Shown: one piece after another, positions 60,991 through 64,000 of the stretch
Layout: every line of letters starts with the position of its first letter
Numbering within the stretch: the first letter of the stretch is position 1
Program-made: the position numbers and the translations under genes
Notes under the pieces: generated by a model
Told to the model about the DNA's origin: nothing
The model's input: only the letters and a program-made list of their open reading frames with translations
Databases searched by the model: none
Assembly: GCF_040419245.1 (NCBI RefSeq)
Contig: NZ_JAZHOH010000001.1
Coordinates: 4,216,001-4,280,000, forward strand
Length of the DNA: 64,000 nucleotides
Reading direction: 5' to 3'
DNA from: Ewingella sp. CoE-038-23
GTDB lineage: Bacteria; Pseudomonadota; Gammaproteobacteria; Enterobacterales; Enterobacteriaceae

Positions 60991-61334
60991 CGGCCTCACT
61001 TTTTTCTGATCTTCAACTACGTTTAAAGTTGTACTGATTGCTGTACTTTTTTTGACAGAAAAGCAGGCTAAATAGTCGCCAGAAACCTGTCACGGGCGGC
61101 GATTGTAAGGTGCGGAAGGAGCTGATGCCAGCCGGGAAAGTAAATAGATGGCGCTGGTAACGAAATGTGTCATGAAAGACGGAGGAGTAACCTTCTGATT
61201 TGAAAAGAGTTACTTCGAACAAGCTACAAAATCAACCTGCTTTTAGTCAAAAAAATGTCATATTTTCCTTTTACCGTCGCCCCGTTCTCGCAGATAATGC
61301 GCGGCGTTCATGACCACAAACTGGCGTAACAATT
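60991..61334 (+). promoter_or_regulatory. Divergent yhiN / pitA control region
   Basis: 344 bp without a gene I can support; a 69-codon minus frame here looks spurious. Promoters for both genes must lie here, but I can name no regulator site. Confidence 0.4.
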
Positions 61335-62849
61335 ATGCTGCATTTATTTGCCGGGTTAGACATCCATACCGGTTCGTTGTTGATCCTCGCGTTACTGTTT
61401 GTGCTGTTCTACGAAGCTATCAACGGCTTCCATGATACGGCTAACGCAGTAGCTACCGTCATCTATACCCGTGCAATGCGCTCGCAACTTGCGGTCGTTA
61501 TGGCTGGGGTATTTAACTTCTTAGGCGTTATTCTCGGCGGATTGAGTGTGGCTTATGCCATCGTTCACCTCTTGCCGACTGACCTGCTACTGAATGTCGG
61601 TTCCACCCACGGTCTGGCCATGGTGTTCTCCATGCTGCTCGCCGCCATCATCTGGAACCTCGGCACTTGGTATTTTGGCCTTCCGGCCTCCAGCTCCCAT
61701 ACCCTGATTGGTGCCATCATCGGCGTCGGTTTGACTAATGCATTAGTGACTCACAGCTCGGTGGTCGATGCGTTAAACATTCCCAAAATGATAGGTATTT
61801 TCGCGTCGCTGATTGTCTCTCCACTGGTGGGGATGATTATGGCGGGGGCGATGATCTTCATTTTGCGTCGCTACTGGAGCGGCACCAAGAAACACGCGCG
61901 TATTCACCTGACGCCTGCTGAGCGTGAAAAGAAAGACGGCAAGAAGAAGCCGCCATTCTGGACCCGTATCGGCCTGATCCTGTCTGCTATCGGCGTGAGC
62001 TTCTCACACGGTGCGAACGACGGTCAGAAAGGCATTGGTCTGATTATGCTGGTGTTGATTGGTGTTGCGCCTGCGGGCTTCGTGCTGAATATGAATGCCA
62101 CCGGTTACGACATCGCGCGTACCCGTGACGCAGTGACTCACTTGCAGCAATATTATCAGCAGCACAGCGACGCCCTGCCGCACGTGGTGGCGCTGACGCC
62201 GCTGGTGCCAACGCCGGACGAAGCGGCGGCTGATGCCGCAGATACGCAGAAAGAGAAAGTGTTCCACTGCGATAGCTCACACGCGCTGGACGCTATCGAT
62301 CGCGCGCAATCACTGCTGGCGAATCTGCAATCTTACAGCGACCTGTCGCCAGAGCAGCGCAGTCACATGCGCCGCCTGCTGATGTGCGTGGCCGATACCG
62401 CAGACAAAGCCGCGAAGTTGGAAGAAACCTCTTCAGCCGATAAACGCTTCCTGGGCAACCTGAAAGGCGACATTCTGCAAACGGTAGAGTACGCGCCGCT
62501 ATGGATCATTATTGCCGTCGCACTGGCCTTGGCGCTGGGTACGATGATTGGCTGGAAGCGCGTTGCGACCACCATCGGCGAGAAGATTGGCAAGAAAGGT
62601 ATGACCTACGCGCAGGGCCTGTCAGCCCAGCTGACCGCCGCACTGTCGATTGGCGTGGCAAGTTATACCGGTATGCCGGTATCCACCACCCACGTACTCT
62701 CTTCAGCGGTTGCCGGTACCATGCTGGTTGACGGCGGCGGCGTGCAGAGCAAAACCGTGAAAAGCATCGCCATGGCATGGATCTTAACCCTGCCGGTGTC
62801 GATTGTGCTTTCAGGTAGCCTGTACTGGATCGCGCTGAAACTTATCTAA
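61335..62849 (+). CDS. pitA: PitA low-affinity inorganic phosphate transporter
   Basis: PitA imports metal-phosphate complexes in symport with protons. The 504-residue protein (E. coli 499) has the twin PiT signatures ([18 protein letters not shown] near 32 and [15 protein letters not shown] near 220), N- and C-terminal membrane blocks and a hydrophilic central loop (about 190-380) rich in charged residues. A strong terminator follows. Confidence 0.97.
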   Translation: MLHLFAGLDIHTGSLLILALLFVLFYEAINGFHDTANAVATVIYTRAMRSQLAVVMAGVFNFLGVILGGLSVAYAIVHLLPTDLLLNVGSTHGLAMVFSMLLAAIIWNLGTWYFGLPASSSHTLIGAIIGVGLTNALVTHSSVVDALNIPKMIGIFASLIVSPLVGMIMAGAMIFILRRYWSGTKKHARIHLTPAEREKKDGKKKPPFWTRIGLILSAIGVSFSHGANDGQKGIGLIMLVLIGVAPAGFVLNMNATGYDIARTRDAVTHLQQYYQQHSDALPHVVALTPLVPTPDEAAADAADTQKEKVFHCDSSHALDAIDRAQSLLANLQSYSDLSPEQRSHMRRLLMCVADTADKAAKLEETSSADKRFLGNLKGDILQTVEYAPLWIIIAVALALALGTMIGWKRVATTIGEKIGKKGMTYAQGLSAQLTAALSIGVASYTGMPVSTTHVLSSAVAGTMLVDGGGVQSKTVKSIAMAWILTLPVSIVLSGSLYWIALKLI

Positions 62850-62884
62850 TTTGATAAGTTGATTTGAGTTAGGTTAATAAATGC

Positions 62885-62919
62885 AAAAGGCGACTTGTTA
62901 ATAGCAAGTCGCCTTTTTT
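62885..62919 (+). terminator. Terminator of pitA
   Basis: AAAAGGCGACTTG, 7-nt loop, CAAGTCGCCTTTT, then T: a perfect 13-bp stem. It may also serve uspB from the other strand. Confidence 0.92.
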
Positions 62920-62972
62920 ATTGGCTGGAAAAGCAAAACCCCCTCCCTTAGCTGAACAATAAAACCTGTAGA

Positions 62973-63308
62973 TTAGAACCAAATGAGCATCGCTAACATA
63001 CTGACGAGGATTAGCCCGCACAGCGCCGTGGTTAACATAAACTGACCGCGCACTCGCTCACAACGGCGAATAAACTCAGGGTCGTGATGATCGGTATAGC
63101 GCTGAGCATAGATGTAGCTCACCAGTCTAATTTGCTTACTCGGCTGCCCGTGGGTGGTGAAGAATCCCCGCCCATCGACGTACTGATAAAGCAGCGGATC
63201 GCAGTCACGCAGCACCACCAGTAGCGCCCGCAAAGAAGAGTAATAGCGCAGCATATTCACGACGAAGACAAAACATAAAGCCCAAAACAGCGCAACGGGA
63301 CTGATCAT
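62973..63308 (-). CDS. uspB: UspB universal stress protein B
   Basis: UspB is a small inner-membrane protein induced in stationary phase by sigma-S and needed for ethanol resistance in E. coli. The 111-residue product has that exact length, with membrane segments at about 1-20 ([20 protein letters not shown]) and 88-110. It is divergent from uspA, the E. coli arrangement. Confidence 0.95.
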   Translation of the reverse strand: MISPVALFWALCFVFVVNMLRYYSSLRALLVVLRDCDPLLYQYVDGRGFFTTHGQPSKQIRLVSYIYAQRYTDHHDPEFIRRCERVRGQFMLTTALCGLILVSMLAMLIWF

Positions 63309-63656
63309 AATTCCCCCTCAAGACGGGTTCATCACGCAGACAACCATCAGAAAAACGGGCTGTCCTTAGTGATGACGCTTTGCGACCCCGCCCAACCTCT
63401 TATGACATCACACCCCCCGGGCAACCTCTCGCCCGCCCTCCTAACTCGTGCAGAAACTCGGGGGCGCAGGCATATTGCGTCGGCCCCCTAATATTGAGTG
63501 TAGGAAACGATATAAAAAAGTGGGGAAGTATTTATCTCTTGCCAGAAACGCGGGCGATGCGCTTGATTTATCTGTCCGTTTTAGCGCTATACTTAAGACA
63601 TGGAACTCGCATGATGCTGAAATGGTTATTAACTGACTTATGGAAGGAGTTTTCTC
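63309..63656 (+). promoter_or_regulatory. Divergent uspB / uspA control region
   Basis: 348 bp hold no gene I can support; plus-strand frames overlapping uspA's start are spurious. The AAGGAG ribosome site of uspA is at 63643-63648. Both genes are growth-phase controlled in E. coli, but I assign no operator. Confidence 0.45.
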
Positions 63657-64000
63657 ATGTCTTACAAACACATACTCATTGCGGTTGATCTTTCCCCTGA
63701 AAGCAAAGTACTGGTAGAGAAAGCGGTTTCTATGGCGCGTCCTTATAACGCCAAAGTGTCACTCATTCATGTTGACGTAAATTATTCCGACCTGTACACC
63801 GGCCTGATTGACGTGAATTTGGGAGACATGCAGAAACGCATTTCTGAAGAGACTCACCACGCGTTGAACGAGCTGTCCCAGAATGCCGGCTATCCGATTT
63901 CAGAAACCCTGAGCGGCAGCGGTGATTTAGCCCAGGTGCTGGTTGATGCTATTAAGAAATATGACGTCGATTTGGTGCTGTGCGGCCATCATCAGGACTT
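63657..64000 (+). CDS. uspA: UspA universal stress protein A, 5' part
   Basis: The frame starts [20 protein letters not shown] and runs to the window edge with 114 codons visible of about 144. UspA is a cytoplasmic adenine-nucleotide-fold protein made when growth stops; the N-terminal Asp11 and the stretch [11 protein letters not shown] are typical of the family. AAGGAG precedes the ATG. Confidence 0.96.
   Translation, partial: MSYKHILIAVDLSPESKVLVEKAVSMARPYNAKVSLIHVDVNYSDLYTGLIDVNLGDMQKRISEETHHALNELSQNAGYPISETLSGSGDLAQVLVDAIKKYDVDLVLCGHHQD

Noticed and set aside
61013..61222. 69-codon minus frame in the pitA promoter region
   Set aside because: No ribosome site and no family pattern; lies where promoters are needed.
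63380..63688. 102-codon plus frame overlapping the uspA start
   Set aside because: Runs into uspA in another frame, has no ribosome site and no recognisable features.

Overview
This 64 kb stretch is a chromosomal backbone segment of an enterobacterium. The tex-feoABC / bioH-gntX-nfuA / malPQ / glp / glg / asd-yhgN / gnt-yhhW-ryhB-yhhY / yhiN-pitA-uspBA order follows E. coli, and protein lengths and motifs are mostly those of the E. coli orthologues. The differences (a bifunctional OlsF-type ornithine lipid synthase, large palindromic intergenic repeats, an ula cluster where malT-rtc would be, an mdcG gene) suggest a Yersiniaceae member of the Serratia/Rahnella/Ewingella/Rouxiella kind. The species cannot be fixed from sequence reading alone.

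Layout. 1-5.1 kb: 3' part of tex, then the iron(II) uptake operon feoABC behind a leader with a Fur box. 5.1-8.6 kb: orphan mdcG-like gene, a small periplasmic YdgH/BhsA/McbA-type protein, bioH, gntX, nfuA. 8.6-13.1 kb: malPQ. 13.3-20.2 kb: a complete L-ascorbate (ula) regulon, ulaABCDEF divergent from ulaG, followed by ulaR. 20.3-28.2 kb: glpE, a four-gene insert (Cys/Met-metabolism PLP enzyme, LysR regulator, pirin, YcaC-type hydrolase), then glpG-glpR and glpD. 28.3-29.1 kb: an NYN-domain gene. 29.3-39.0 kb: the glycogen operon glgBXCAP. 39.3-44.1 kb: asd, yhgN, two orphan antitoxin-like genes, gntT divergent from gntK. 44.2-48.7 kb: a beta-glucoside operon (PTS permease, 6-phospho-beta-glucosidase, antiterminator) inserted between gntK and gntR, with a RAT/terminator leader. 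48.9-51.9 kb: gntR, yhhW, the small RNA RyhB with its Fur box, yhhY. 51.9-54.8 kb: esterase and olsF. 54.8-59.7 kb: an accessory stretch with gene remnants, an unrecognised proline-rich protein, a LysR gene, a decayed formyltransferase and an MFS transporter. 59.8-64 kb: yhiN, pitA, uspB and the start of uspA.

The window is dominated by carbon storage and uptake: maltodextrin breakdown, glycogen synthesis and breakdown, glycerol-3-phosphate oxidation, gluconate, ascorbate and beta-glucoside use. Iron control appears twice (feo and ryhB). Regulatory sites read directly include a perfect 28-bp GntR-type palindrome beside a perfect CRP consensus, phased AATCA repeats in the ula promoters, GlpR half-sites before glpD, and two Fur boxes. 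I see no prophage, IS element, tRNA or CRISPR array. The least explained parts are the proline-rich protein at 55.4-56.8 kb, the NYN gene with its hairpin leader, and several decayed gene fragments.
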